Below, one piece after another: positions 12,909-24,573 of a DNA stretch of 64,000 bases. The notes beneath the pieces were generated by a model. It ran no database searches. It saw nothing but the letters and a program-made list of their open reading frames with translations, and was not told the DNA's origin. Source of the stretch: Glycine soja (taxonomy: Eukaryota > Streptophyta > Magnoliopsida > Fabales > Fabaceae); NCBI RefSeq assembly GCF_004193775.1, contig NC_041016.1, forward strand, positions 37,597,334-37,661,333. Reading direction: 5' to 3'. Position 1 is the stretch's first letter, and every line of letters starts with the position of its first letter. The position numbers were made by a program, and so were the translations under genes.

Positions 12909-15790
12909 CATCAATGAGACACCCCTCGCACCCTAGAGTAGCAGCTAGTGCCGACTACATTATATATAATTCATAGAATTAAACCACACCATTTTGATGA
13001 GTCTAGTGTTGGTAAAAGAAGACCCAGCCAACTTCTCAATATTGACAGTAAATTGGTAATGAAAAGTTTTGCTAGGTTGATACTACATATGATTGAAGTT
13101 ACATATATTGCTAATATGTGCATTGAAAATTGCTAGATACTCGCAGAAGTTATATATACAAGTAAAAAATTGCTGGTGATTTCTGCATATGTTTCATTTT
13201 TTTTTCTCACTTTTATTTAATGATTTAGAATTTCCCAATGACTACTTTTCTGTGCTAATAATGCTTAAACTTTGCCATTAAATGAGAGGCTAAAATGTTA
13301 TCGACTATTGCATGGTTTAATTAAAACCCATCATTTTTTATTTGTGATGTTTCTGTTTCCAGATTTTCAGCAAACACATTTTTTCTTTACTTTTAGCAGA
13401 AATATGGAGAGCTTACCCGATAAGAAAAAGAACATTCTATCATTGTTTACGTGGAAATTCGTTTGAGTAATCCAAAATAAATATATTATCTTCCATTCTT
13501 GATTCTAATCAACCACAAACAATTTAGTAAAATTATAATTATGATTTTTTTTGGTTAAACTAACCGTTGATGTGACTTTCGACTAAAAGAATTATGAGAT
13601 CTATCAAACTTATAGAAATTCTTAACACAACCATGTATTATTGTATTACTATAAAAAAATATTCATTTTGATGGTTATAATTTGTTATAGAAATGGTTTT
13701 CAATAATCAATAGGTAAATATGTTATAGATGGAAAATATAAATGTTCGGAGATAATCAAAATAATTTTCTCATAAGTTTATAGTTTTTTTTATGATAAAG
13801 ATATTCATAGATAAATAGAAAGGTACAAATTGATTAATGAATAAAGTTACAAGATAAAGAAAACAACAAATTTGTAATGTAAAAGACTTCCAAAAACAAA
13901 TTGAATTAAAATGCAATCACTAATTAAAATGACATAAATGTAAAGTGTACGAAATATAAATTGAAATTAAAGTGTGAAATAATATGAAAGTGGTAAGAAA
14001 GTAAAGAACAAGTTTGAATTTAGAGAAAAAACTGTAGGAAAAGAGAATTGCATCCAAGTAAATTCATCAAAGTAAAACAATTGTAAAAATTTTAAATTGC
14101 ATAAATGAATGGGTTTGAACGTCCACATTGTCCATGTAATCAGCAGCCATTTTCCTTGGGTGACACATTGGTGTGGAGGTTTCTTGGGTAATAAAAGAAA
14201 AATCTCGTTATACCTATTTATAGCTTACAAGATTTATACAAGTGTACAACTTATTCAAATTAACTATATACGACATTGACACATGTGCCTTTGCGCTCTC
14301 TATTAGAAAGTCATTAATAATTGTCTTTGTGTACTTGATCGAAATAACATGTCTTCGATGATCTTTTCTTTACTCTTTTCGAGAAATATATAACTTCAAT
14401 GACTTGTTTTTAGAAATAATCTTCATCTTCTAAGTTTTGTTTTCTCAATTTATAATCGAACCAAATCAATTTATATTATTTTTTATGATGATTCAAATAT
14501 GACCTCAGTTTCTTATTCTCTGAATCCATTCGATTTCTATACTTGAAAAATTTTGTTTACACCCCCAACAATCATATATTACATTAAACTCCAAATTTTG
14601 AAATTTGACAATTCACCAAAGCCAATTCAACCACTCCTTATTGTAATTTTCGATTCCTGTGTCATGCTTTGCTCACCAGAAAATAAAACAACGTCCAACA
14701 TGGACCTAAAACAAACTTGACTACGATGGATGGTTATGTATTAGCTTTAGACAACCGGCTATAGCAGCTCAATGTAATCTTACTATAATTGTAGCCAAAA
14801 TATTTACGTTGTAGAATCTTACTATAATTGTAGCCAAAATATTTACGTTGTAGAGACCGTTTATCAAATTAAAAATTGCTCTTCAATTTTTCGTTCATAG
14901 CATACGACTTTGGGGCCAGTAAAGCCGACCTGTTACTACCACCATTATTTGGTTGACTTAATTTTCACCTAATAAATATTTCTAGTACATATACATTGTA
15001 ATAAACATTAAAAATTGTGATAATATTTGTTTTAACATAACGTTAAAACAATAAGAGAATAAATAATATAATTAATTGTAATTTCTTATTTTCTAAATAA
15101 GAAGAATTATTCTAAAATTGTTGTAATAAAAATTCAATAAAATTTACTTAATGAATTATTAAAAATTAAACGAATAAAACATGATATTATTATATATTAT
15201 TTAATTCTCACAATTTTAATTTTAAAACATTAATTTTATTCTATCTTATTAATGATTAATGTAATTAAGCTTTCATTAATTAAATTTTTTATTGCAACAA
15301 ATTTTATTCTATTGTCGTTTTAACTTTTTCATTATTTAAGTATTGAATAACTTTTAATTTTTACTGCACTATAAGGATTTATTTACAGTTCATCTATAAC
15401 GTGTGTGTGTGTGTGAATTAAAAGGGATTTTGGGTAAGGAATCGAAATCTATAAAATGATATTTTTGTTAAATTTATACAAAAAGACAGGGTTTAGATTT
15501 TCTTATGAAAACAAATTTTTAGATTTAAGTGTAGCAAAAAGGTATCATATAAGGAATTTTGTGTACGTTGTATAGTTAGAGGGAAATTTTTTATAGAAAA
15601 TACAAAATGGAAAGAATAATTTACTCTTTTAATTAATATGAATGACTATACATATGTCTTATAAGACAGAAGTTAATTTTATAATATTAATAAAACAAAC
15701 ACACAAAATCACAATAAAAATACGATTTATTTTTCAATTATTTTAGTTATCAGTTTGATCAATTTTAAGTACTCTTAAAAAATGTATTTG
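12909..15790. other. 3' flank of DYAD-like gene and AT-rich intergenic DNA
   Basis: No coding frame, RNA gene or clear transposon was recognised. The first few hundred bases are the gene's likely 3' untranslated region and terminator. About 14130-14580 is less AT-rich and has a repeat-like look, but no termini or primer site could be fixed. A short (GT)n run lies near 15403-15415. Confidence 0.5.
14776..14853. repeat. Exact 39-bp tandem duplication
   Basis: Two adjacent identical 39-base units (14776-14814 and 14815-14853), each starting AATCTTACTATAATTG and ending TTTACGTTGTAG. Perfect identity suggests a recent slippage or repair event. No motif of known function was seen. Confidence 0.95.
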
Positions 15791-16683
15791 CACTAGTAGA
15801 AAGAATGGATATAATATCCTTATGTTAACATTGGTTTTTTAAAAAACCAATGTTAACAAAAACGTGATGACATATTTGTAAATAACGCGAGTTCGTTAAT
15901 GTCGATTTTTGAAAAAATTGATGTTAACATGAGTTCATTAACATCGGTTTTTGAAAAACCGATGTTAACAAACTCATGTTAATGTCATTTTTTGAAAAAC
16001 CAATGTTAACAAACTCATGTTAACATCAATTTTATAAAAAAACCGACGTTAACAAACTCATGTTAACATCAATTTTTTTGGAAAATCGATGCTGTGTTAG
16101 TTAAATTAAATTTGTCTCTTCCTCTTCTCACGCTCATTCTGAACCATCTTTCACTCTCACTCATCTTTGGCGCTCTCGTTCTCGCTTACTCACTCACCTC
16201 TTGCGCTATCCTTCTCACTCTCACTCTTATGCACTCTCTACGATGGCACGATCACACTGTTCTTGTTCGCTCTATCATCTCCTTCTCGCACTCGCGATCG
16301 CGTTCTCGCAATCACTCTCATGCTGTCATTCTCATTCTCTCACTCTCGCGCTCTCACTCACACACTCACAAAAGGTTAGTCTTCTATAATTTCTTGTTTC
16401 TGTGTTTGGTTTTGATGATGATGGTAAGCAAAAAGGGGCTTGTTCTTGGTTTTGATGGTGATGGTAATGCTTGTTTCTATGTTTATGTGTGTATTGCTTC
16501 TTTTTAATGTACGTATTACTGACATGAAAATGCTTGTTTCTCTGTATGTTGCTGAAAACATGTGTTATTTTCTGGATATATAAATACTGATATTGGGACT
16601 TTGTGTGTATTACTAACATAAAAATGCTTGTTAATGAGACTTTGTGCTGGTGTGAGAATTCTGCCATAGCCTTAGGTCCCCAA
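15791..16683 (+). mobile_element. Probable CACTA (En/Spm-type) transposon end, partial
   Basis: CACTAGTAGAAAGAATGG at 15791 fits the terminal sequence of plant CACTA elements (CACTA followed by an A/G-rich tract). It is followed directly by a subterminal array of palindromes (15824-16092), another trait of this group. From about 16092 the DNA changes to CT-rich, repeated CTCTCACTC and then intron-like T-rich sequence, which would suit a 5' leader. No transposase domain is seen before LTR A begins at 16689. The opposite terminus was not found, so the element is cut or continues beyond the nested LTR elements. Confidence 0.55.
15824..16092. repeat. Array of six hairpin palindromes
   Basis: The first unit (15824-15857) is a perfect 34-base palindrome with arm GTTAACATTGGTTTTTT. 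Five related units follow, built as TTAACATCGG + T-run / A-run + CCGATGTTAAC, most separated by AAACTCATG. Units vary (ATCGG, ATTGG, GTCGA, ATCAA); some arms keep pairing and others have decayed. They probably serve as subterminal transposase sites of the CACTA element. Confidence 0.85.
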
Positions 16684-16930
16684 AATAGTGTGGAAGTAAT
16701 GCCTTCCAAGATTATTTTGATGATGCCAAAGACTCAATTCAAGAATCAAGAGTCCAGCAAGTTTCAAGAATCAAAGAGTTGTTCAATCAAAATTCAAGAT
16801 TCAAGTAAAGAATCATGAGAAGACTCAATTAAGATAAGTATTAAAAGAGTTTTTTAAAATATTGAATAGCACAATTTTGTTCAAAAGAATTTTTCAAAGA
16901 AAAATCTTTTACCAAGAGTTTTACTCTTTG

Positions 16931-17237
16931 GTAATTGATTACCAGAAGGCAGTAATCGATTACCAGTAGCCAACATTCTTTTCAAACTAATTTACAAAGC
17001 TGTAATCGATTACCATAATCATGTAATTGATTACCAATGTTTTAAAACGTTAGATTTCAAATTTCAAGAGTCATAACATGTGATAACACTTTTTCAAGTC
17101 ATTTCAAACTTGTGTAATCGATTACACAATACTTGTAATCGATTACTAGTGTTTCTAAACGTTGGTTTTCAAATTTAAACATGAAGAGTCACATCTGTTG
17201 ATGTGTAATCGATTACACTACAATGGTAATCGATTAC
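16931..17237. promoter_or_regulatory. Palindrome-pair cluster in LTR A
   Basis: Eight copies of GTAATCGATTAC or one-base variants start at 16931/16952, 17002/17023, 17114/17135 and 17205/17226. All four pairs have exactly 21 bp start-to-start spacing. The cluster lies 190-500 bases upstream of the LTR TATA box at 17427-17434, the expected place for enhancer sites. Confidence 0.8.
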
Positions 17238-17426
17238 CAGTGACTTATTTTGAAAAATACATTACCAAAATTCACAATTCTTAAAGTGACTTGTTTCTGA
17301 AGATTTTTTCAAAAGTTACAACTTTTAAAGTGACTAGTTTTCAAAAGAGTCACAACTTTTAAAAAGTGACTAGTTTTGAAGAAATTGCCAAGAGTCATAA
17401 ACTTTTAACTTGAGTCATCAAATGAC

Positions 17427-17434
17427 TATAAATA
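17427..17434 (+). promoter_or_regulatory. TATA box of LTR A
   Basis: TATAAATA followed by TGTGACC; the same TATATGTGAC context occurs in B's LTRs (near 18807 and 39235). Transcription would start near 17460, placing both hairpin arrays in the R-U5 part of the RNA. Confidence 0.65.
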
Positions 17435-17585
17435 TGTGACCATGGCATGAATTTTATAGTGAGACAACTTTCAGATTTCTTTCATTCATTCAAAGCATTA
17501 TACTAAGAGTTTTTGTTCCAAACTTTCTTTATTCAAGAAAAGTTCATTGGCCAAAAACTTGTGCTATTCTTCTTCTTCATTCCTT

Positions 17586-17807
17586 CTCTCTCTTGCCAGA
17601 AGCATTCAAAGGACTAACCGCCTGAGAATTCTTTTGATTCTTCCTTCTCCCTCTTGCCAAAAGATTCAAAGGACTAATTGCCTGAGAATTCTTTTGATTC
17701 TTCCTCTTCCCTTTAAACAAAATATTTCAAAGGACTAACCTTCTGAGATATCTTTTGTTTCCCCTTACAAAGATTCAAGGGACTAACCGCCTAAGAATTC
17801 TTTGTCT
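17586..17807 (+). repeat. Type I hairpin array in copia R-U5
   Basis: Four tandem units of about 60 bases, each containing TTCAAAGGACTAACCGCCT or a near match. In the second unit, CAAAAGA and AATTC-type arms upstream pair with GAATTCTTTTG downstream. In G the corresponding units (49345-49615, other strand) reach arms of 12 paired bases, with the GGACTAAC/GCCTGA loop core kept. Confidence 0.7.
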
Positions 17808-17810
17808 TAA

Positions 17811-17958
17811 CACATTGGAGGGTACATCCTTTGTGGTACAAGAGAGGGTACATCTCTTGTGGATCAGTTCAAGTGGAGGGTACATCCACTTGGTTGTTCA
17901 AAGAGAACAAGGGAGGGTACATCCCTTGTAGATCTTTGCTTGTAAAGGATTTTACAAG
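17811..17958 (+). repeat. Type II hairpin array with invariant loop and covarying stems
   Basis: Four consecutive hairpins (17811-17835, 17839-17859, 17870-17892, 17908-17928) share the loop GGGTACAT. Their stems differ: CAAGAGA/TCTCTTG, CAAGTGGA/TCCACTTG and CAAGGGA/TCCCTTG pair fully, while the first has two mismatches. A fifth stem, CTTGTAAA with TTTACAAG, follows at 17939-17958 and is kept in LTRs B and G. Confidence 0.85.
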
Positions 17959-18307
17959 GTTATTGGAAATCCCAAGAACAGTGGGTTGCTTGGGGACTGG
18001 ACGTAGGCACGGGTTGTGGCCAAACCAGTATAAATCTTGTGTTTGTCTTCTTCTTCCCTACACTCTTTACTTTTCCGTTGTGTACTTTTATTTTTGCTTT
18101 ATTTTTGTCTAATTTATTGTTTTTGTTTTTTACTTCCTCAAAACTTAGTAGTAAAGCCTAATTCAATCTAGTAATATTAAGAAGGATAATTTTTAATTAG
18201 TCAAGACACATTAATAATTAATTCAACCCCCCCTTCTTAATTATTTCGAGGCTACTTGATCCAACAAATAGGAATATCATTATTGGTTTTCAAAATAGGA
18301 ATATCAT

Positions 18308-19400
18308 TGTAGACAAAGGATCAAGCTGATGTTTTGATGATGCCAAAGGATTACATGTTTCTCAAAGTTTTATTCAAGACAAAGAAATCAAAGATATTCA
18401 AGATGGATGATCAAGACAGTCTCTAGAGTCTTAGGAAGATTACATTAAATAGGAAGGGTATTCCAATTGAAGTAGCAAAAGGTTTGGCCAAGAAATTTAA
18501 GTTAAAAAATGTCTTTTTCAAGAGATTTACTCTCTGGTAATCGATTACCAGAGGATGTAATCGATTACCAGTGACCAAAACTGATTTACAACAGCTATTA
18601 AAATTTGAATTCAAAATTTGCATTGTGTAATCGATTACACATATTTGGTAATCGATTACCAGCAGTTACTGAACGTTTTTAATTCAAATTTTAAAGCTTG
18701 TAATCGATTACACACATACTGTAATCGATTACCAGAGGAGATTTTTAGAAAATATTCTCAATTGTCGCATCTTTTCATTTGGTTCTTAAATGGCTATCAA
18801 AGGCCTAAATATATGTGACTTGAGACACGAATTTGCTAAGAGTTTTTTAGAACAAAAAGGTCTTATCCTCTTAAAAAGCAAAATCGTTTTATCCTCTTAA
18901 AATTCCTTGGCCAAAACACTTGTGATTCAATAAGGAATTATTTGAGTGCTCAAATTGTTCAGTCTATCTCTTTCAAGAGAGATTTATTCTTCTCTTCTTC
19001 TTTATTCTGAAAAGGGATTAAGAGACCGAGGGTCTCTTGTTGTGAAAGAATTCTAAACACAAAGGAAGGATTGTCCTTGTGTGTTTAGAACTTGTAAAAG
19101 GAATTTACAAGACAGTGGAACTCTCAAGCTGGTTGCTTGGGGACTGGATGTAGGCACAAGGGTGTGGCCGAACCAGTATAAATCTGAGTTTGCACTTTCT
19201 CTTCCCTTAAACTCCTTCATTTATTATTGTTTTATATTCATATTCAAATTGTTCTATTTGAATCAACATTTAAGAAATTCATTATTAAGGGAATTAATAA
19301 CTTGAATAGAAAGTTAAATAGAATTTTTAATTGGGGAAATAATTTGTAATATCTTAATTCAACCCCCCTTCTTAAGATATCTGAGGCCACTTGTCCAACA
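18308..19400 (+). repeat. 5' LTR of element B
   Basis: 1,093 bp, TGTAGACAAAGG to CTTGTCCAACA. It holds three palindrome pairs (18537/18557, 18627/18648, 18700/18721), a TATA-like tract near 18803, and near its end the stem CTTGTAAA/TTTACAAG. A longer near-perfect hairpin lies around 19052-19088 (AAACACAAAGGA against TCCTTGTGTGTTT). Confidence 0.95.
18537..18732. promoter_or_regulatory. Palindrome-pair cluster in 5' LTR of B
   Basis: Six exact GTAATCGATTAC copies in three pairs, spaced 20, 21 and 21 bp. The cluster ends about 70 bases before the TATA-like tract. In the 3' LTR the same positions hold two pairs and a single leftover copy. Confidence 0.8.
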
Positions 19401-19402
19401 AG

Positions 19403-19414
19403 TGGTATCAGAGC
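19403..19414 (+). other. Primer binding site of element B
   Basis: TGGTATCAGAGC starts two bases after the 5' LTR. It is complementary to the 3' end of plant initiator methionine tRNA, the usual first-strand primer of Ty1-copia elements. Confidence 0.93.
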
Positions 19415-19450
19415 TTCATTCTTGTATAAAGTTTAGAAGCTTCAAGAATT

Positions 19451-21160
19451 ATGGCCTCATCAAACTACTTGTTTCCCGAGGGAAATTCTATAAATAGACC
19501 TCCCATCTTTAATGGAGTGGGTTACCACTACTGGAAAACCCGCATGCAAATCTTTATAGAGGCAATAGATTTAAATATTTGGGAAGCCATAGAACAAGGA
19601 CCTTATGTTCCCTCTATAATGGCCGGAAGTGCAACAATAGAAAAACCTTGAGCAGATTGGACTGAGGAAGAAAGAAGATTAGTACAATATAATTTAAAGG
19701 CCAAAAATATTATTACATCTGCCCTAGGAATAGATGAATACTTTAGGGTTTCAAATTGTAAAAGTGCTAAGGATATGTGGGATACACTACAAGTAACACA
19801 TGATGGCACAACAGATGTTAAAAGATCTAGGATAAACACTTTAACTCGTGAATATGAATTGTTTAGGATGAATGTAAATGAAAGTATACAAGACATGCAA
19901 AAGAGGTTCACACACATAGTTAATCATCTTGCATCTCTAGGAAAAACTTTTCAAAATGAAGATCTAGTAAATAAAGTTTTAAGATGTCTTAATAGAGAAT
20001 GGCAACCAGAGGTAACAGCCGTCACAGAATCTCAAGATTTGTCTAGTATGTCTCTTGCTACGTTATTTGGAAAATTGCAGGAGCATGAAATGGAATTATT
20101 GAGATTAAATCAACATGAAGAAACAGATAAGAAGAAGAAGGGAATCGCTCTTAAAGCCTCATCTTCAATCCAAGAAGACAATGATAAAGAAGATTCAATT
20201 GACTTGGATAATGATGAAGATATTAGTCTTTTTGTAAAAAGATTCAACAAGTTCCTGAGAGTCAGAGGAAATCAAAAGCGACCCAATTTTAAATCTAAAA
20301 GAAGGACAGAAACTTCATCCTCTACTCTAAAATGCTTTGAGTGCAATCAACCTGGACATCTGAGGGTTGATTGTCCCATCTTCAAGAAAAAGATGGAGAA
20401 GTCTGAAAAGAAAAATATTAATGAAAAGAAATTGAAGAAAGCATACATTACATGGGATGAAAACGATATAGAATCTTCTGAAGATTCAGAAAATGAAGAG
20501 ATAAACCTCTGCCTTATGGCTAAAAGTTATGAAAGTGATGAAGAGGTAACATCTTCAAACAACTTATCTATTTCTTTTGATGAATTGCAAGATGCATTTG
20601 CTGATCTGCATAAAGAGTCAATTAAACTTGCAAAGTTAGTTTCATCTTCAAAGAAAACAATTTAAAATTTAGAAAATGAAATTTCAAAATTAAACAAAGA
20701 ATTAGATCATCTTAGAAATGATGTCTCAATTTGTAAACCAAATGAAAAAGTTCATATCTCTACTATTTCTGACAAGAAAATGTCAGATTCTTGTAGTTGT
20801 TGTGAAAAGTATGAAAAATAAATTAAAGAGTTGAAAAACTCACTTGCAAAATTTTCTTATAGTAAAAATAATTTAGATGTCATATTAGGAAAACAAAGAC
20901 ATGCCTCCAATAAGGCTGGACTAGGATATAAATCTGAAAAACAACAAAAATTTCATAAAAACTTCTCTACTTCCACACAAAAATATAATTCTAGTTCTAT
21001 CACATGTTTTTACTGTGGAAGAAAAGGGCATGGCACATCTACATGCTATTTTAGAAGAAATTGTAACAATATTAAAATGATTTGGGTCCCAAAAGGATCT
21101 GTTATTCATACTAACACACAAGGACCCAATAAAGTTTGGGTACCTAAGTTACAACCTTGA
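19451..21160 (+). pseudogene. Copia gag of element B (stops in frame)
   Basis: Gag forms the particle and packages element RNA. The start at 19451 follows the primer site closely and reads MASSNYLFPEG; the PIFNGVGYHYWKTRM stretch is typical of the copia gag (UBN2-type) N-terminus. A first zinc knuckle, CFECNQPGHLRVDC, lies near 20336-20377 and a second, CFYCGRKGHGTSTC, near 21006-21047. The region between is Lys/Glu/Ser-rich. The frame is interrupted by TGA at 19649-19651, TAA at 20663-20665, TAA at about 20819 and TGA at 21158-21160, so no full protein is made. Two knuckles suit the SIRE/Maximus type. Confidence 0.88.
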
Positions 21161-21174
21161 TCTTATAGGAACCC

Positions 21175-22863
21175 TTGAGGAAAAAGTGGTACATAGATAG
21201 CGGATGCTCAAAACATATGACGGGAGACGAATCAAAATTCACACATATCTCTCCCAAGAAAAGCGGACATGTTACTTATGGTGACAACAACAAAGGTAGA
21301 ATTCTTGGAGTTGGAAAAATAGGTACAAATTCTTCAACCTCCATTGAAAATATTCTACTTGTTGAAGGTCTTAAACATAGTCTACTTAGTGTGAGTCAAT
21401 TATGTGACAAAGGCTATCTGGTATCATTTGATTCTCAAAAGTGTGTCATTGAACATAAACATGATACGAATATAAAGCATATAGGGTTTACAGTCAACAA
21501 TGTTTACATGATAGACTTAAGACAAAAACTAGATAATAATCAATGTTTTCTTAGTAAAGATGATGATCCATGGTTGTGGCATAAACGGATTGCACATATA
21601 AACACGGAACACTTAAATAGATTAATATCAAAAGATTTAGTTGTTGGTTTGCCAAAACTAAGATTTGAAAAAGATAGGCTATGTGATGCATGTCAAAAGG
21701 GAAAACAAACTAGAGTTTCTTTCAAGTCTAAAAACATTGTTTCAACTACTCAACCCTTACAATTACTACATATGGATTTGTTTGGTCCTTCCAGAATCAT
21801 GAGTTTTGGAGGAAGTTACTATGCTCTTGTTATAGTTGATGATTATTCTAGATACACATGGACTCTTTTTATCACTCATAAGAATGATGCATTTCAAGCA
21901 TTTAGAAAACTTGCAAAAATCATTCAAAATAAGAAAAATCTCAAGATTATATCTATTAGGAGTGATCATGGGGGTGAGTTTGAAAATAAAGAATTTGAAC
22001 TATTTTGTGATAAGTATGGGATTGAGCATAACTTTTCTGCACCAAGAACCCCTTAACAAAATGGTGTTGTTGAAAGGAAAAATAGATCTTTGGAAGAGAT
22101 TGCTAGAACTTTATTAAATGATACTCCTCTTCCAAAATATTTTTGGGCTGAAGCCGTTAACACTGCATGCTACATTTTAAATAGGGCTTTAATAAGACCC
22201 ATTTTAAATAAAACTCCATATGAATTGTTCAATGGCAGAAAACCAAACATCTCACATCTTCATATCTTTGGTTGTAAATGTTTTGTATTGAATAATGGAA
22301 AAGATAACTTAGGAAAATTTGATGCTAAGTCGGATGAAGGTATTTTCCTTGGATATTCTCTGCATAGTAAAGCTTATAGAATATATAATAAAAGAACAAT
22401 GACAATTGAAGAGTCTATACATGTTTCCTTTGATGAGTCTAATGCCATTCTTCCAAGGAAGAATTTTTTAGATGATATTTCAGATTCCTTAGAAGATACA
22501 CATATTCATGGAAATGACTCTAAAGAAAAAGATGAAGGAAGCAATGAGGATTCTCAAGATAATGGAGTTAGATCAAATAATGAACTTCCAAGAGAATGGA
22601 AAGCCTCAAGAGATCATCCCCTCGACAACATTATTGGTGATATATCAAAAGGGGTAACAACTAGACATTCTCTTAAAGATTTATGCAATAATATGGCTTT
22701 TGTATCTATGATTGAACCTAAAAATATAAAAGAAGCCATAGTAGATGATAACTGGATCATTGCCATGCAAGAAGAACTAAATCAATTTGAAAGAAACAAT
22801 GTGTTGAAACTAGTAGAAAAACCTGAAAATTATCCTGTCATAGGAAAAAAAATGGGTTTTTAG
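21175..22863 (+). pseudogene. Copia pol, protease and integrase part (broken)
   Basis: The frame opens with the aspartic protease motif WYIDSGCSKHMTGD. It continues through the pre-integrase region (LWHKRIAHINTEHLNRL, then CDACQKGKQ, the HHCC zinc site) to the integrase core, with LHMDLFGP and IRSDHGGEFE supplying two catalytic acidic residues. A TAA at 22054-22056 falls just before NGVVERK, which contains the third acidic residue; copy G has CAA (Gln) there. The frame reopens at 22090 and runs to TAG at 22861, where an extra A in an A-run near 22845-22855 shifts the frame relative to G. Confidence 0.9.
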
Positions 22864-22870
22864 AAATAAA

Positions 22871-24259
22871 TTGGATGAACATGGCATAATTATTAGAAAT
22901 AAGGATTGGTTAGTAGCAAAAGGGTATAATCAAGAAGAGGGAATAGACTATGAAGAAACATATGCTCCAGTTGCAACATTAGAAGCCATTAGAATTAGAA
23001 TGCTCTTAGCATATGCATCCATAATGAATTTTAAGCTCTATCAAATGGATGTTAAAAGTGCTTTTCTAAATGGCTTAATTCAAGAAGAAGTATATGTTGA
23101 GCAACCCCCAGGTTTTGAAATCCCGGATAAACCAAATCATGTTTATAAATTGCAAAAGGCTCTTTATGGTTTGAAACAAGCCCCTAGGGCGTGGTATGAA
23201 CGTTTAAGTAATTTTCTCCTAGAAAAAGAATTTTCTAGAGGAAAAGTGGATACCACATTGTTCATAAAGAGAAAGCATAATGATATTTTGTTGGTTCAAA
23301 TATATGTTGATGATATAATTTTTGGATCTACTAATGATTCATTGTGCAAGGAGTTTTCCCTTGATATGCAAAGTGAATTTGAAATGTCAATGATGGGAGA
23401 ACTAAAGTACTTCCTGGGATTACAAATCAAGCAAACTCAAGAAGGTATATTCATCAATCAAGCCAAGTACTGCAATGAATTGATCAAAAGATTTGGGATG
23501 GGAAGTGCAAAACACATGGCTACACCGATGAGCACTAGCTGTTACTTAGATAAAGATGAATCCGGTCAGTCTATAGACATGAAACAGTATCGAGGTATGA
23601 TCGGATCTCTTCTTTATTTATCTGCTAGTAGACCTGATATTATGTTTAGTATATGCATGTGTGCTAGGTTTCAATCCAACCCCAAACAATCACATTTGAG
23701 TGCAGTTAAGAGAATCATGAGATATTTATTAGGTACAATGAATTTAGGATTATGGTATCCTAAGAACTCAACATGTAACTTAATAGGATATTCTGATTCT
23801 GACTTTGCCGGATCTAAAACTGATAGAAAAAGCACAAGTGGAACTTTTCAATTCATTGGATCCGCTCTTGTCTCATGGCATAGTAAGAAACAAAACAATG
23901 TTGCTTTATCCACTGCTGAAGCAGAATATATCTCTGCCGGCAGTTGTTGTGCACAGATTTTATGGATGAAGCAACAATTATCTGATTATGGTATCCTTCT
24001 TGATCGAATACCTATTAGGTGTGATAACACTAGTGCCATAAATCTATCCAAAAACCCTGTACAACATTCTACAACGAAACATATAGAAATTAGGCATCAT
24101 TTTCTAAGAGACCATGTTCTAAAGGGAGATTGTTTGCTAGAGTTTGTTGATACAAAGAATCAGCTTGCTGATATCTTTACAAAACCTCTCCCAAAGGATA
24201 TATTCTTTTCAATAAGAAGAGAATTAGGACTTTTAGACCTTAGTGATTTGGATAGGTAA
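22871..24259 (+). pseudogene. Copia pol, reverse transcriptase and RNase H part
   Basis: The 462-codon frame covers the RT fingers/palm ([12 protein letters not shown] near residue 57), the catalytic YVDDIIFGS near residue 145, and the RNase H region: [30 protein letters not shown] and [12 protein letters not shown]. The segment ends about 160 bases before the internal palindrome block. RT motifs are intact, but the part is separated from integrase by the frameshift near 22850 and has no start of its own in the usual polyprotein scheme. Confidence 0.9.
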
Positions 24260-24417
24260 AGTTTATGATTGACTGATTGTGTTTTGATTAAGTATGACAC
24301 TTGTTTTTGTTTAATTTAGTTTACTTTTCTTGTTAGTATAATTAACTCTTAAGATAGGATAAGTTTTTAGACTTAGAAATAAGTTTTCTTTTAGGAAAAG
24401 GCTATTGTTTTGTTTTG

Positions 24418-24573
24418 GTAATCGATTACATGAATACTATAATCGATTACACTAGAACAGATGGCCTGTAATCGATTACAGTCTTCATGTAATCGATTAC
24501 CAGTAGTCTGCCTCCCACTGTAATCGATTACCATTACTTGTAATCGATTACAATGCGTCCTGGTCTATAAATA
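24418..24573 (+). promoter_or_regulatory. Internal promoter-like block before env-like ORF of B
   Basis: Six palindrome copies start at 24418, 24439, 24468, 24489, 24520 and 24540. Within-pair spacing is 21, 21 and 20 bp; gaps between pairs are 29 and 31 bp, about three turns. TATAAATA follows at 24566-24573, 15 bases after the last copy, and the ATG of the third ORF is at 24755. The arrangement copies the LTR promoter in miniature. H has the same arrangement on the other strand at 52072-52206. Promoter function is inferred. Confidence 0.6.

Larger units (their letters stand above)
16684..18272 (+). mobile_element. Copia solo LTR (element A) with target-site duplication
   Basis: The LTR occupies 16689-18267 (1,579 bp), begins TGTGGAAG and ends GATCCAACA. 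It is flanked by a perfect 5-bp duplication AATAG (16684-16688 and 18268-18272). No internal domain is attached, so the element was reduced to one LTR, as intra-element LTR recombination would do. Its 3' portion matches LTRs B and G, including the shared CTTGGGGACTGGA and CCAGTATAAATCT blocks before the terminus. It carries four palindrome pairs, a TATA box and two hairpin arrays, listed separately. Confidence 0.93.

Noticed and set aside
14130..14580. Possible reversed LTR between the DYAD-like gene and the CACTA end
   Set aside because: Composition hints at a repeat, but no matched termini, primer site or duplication could be found.
16094..16507. Ser/Leu-rich open frames in CT-rich DNA
   Set aside because: They arise in several frames from CTCTCACTC repeats and have no domain; probably an untranslated leader.
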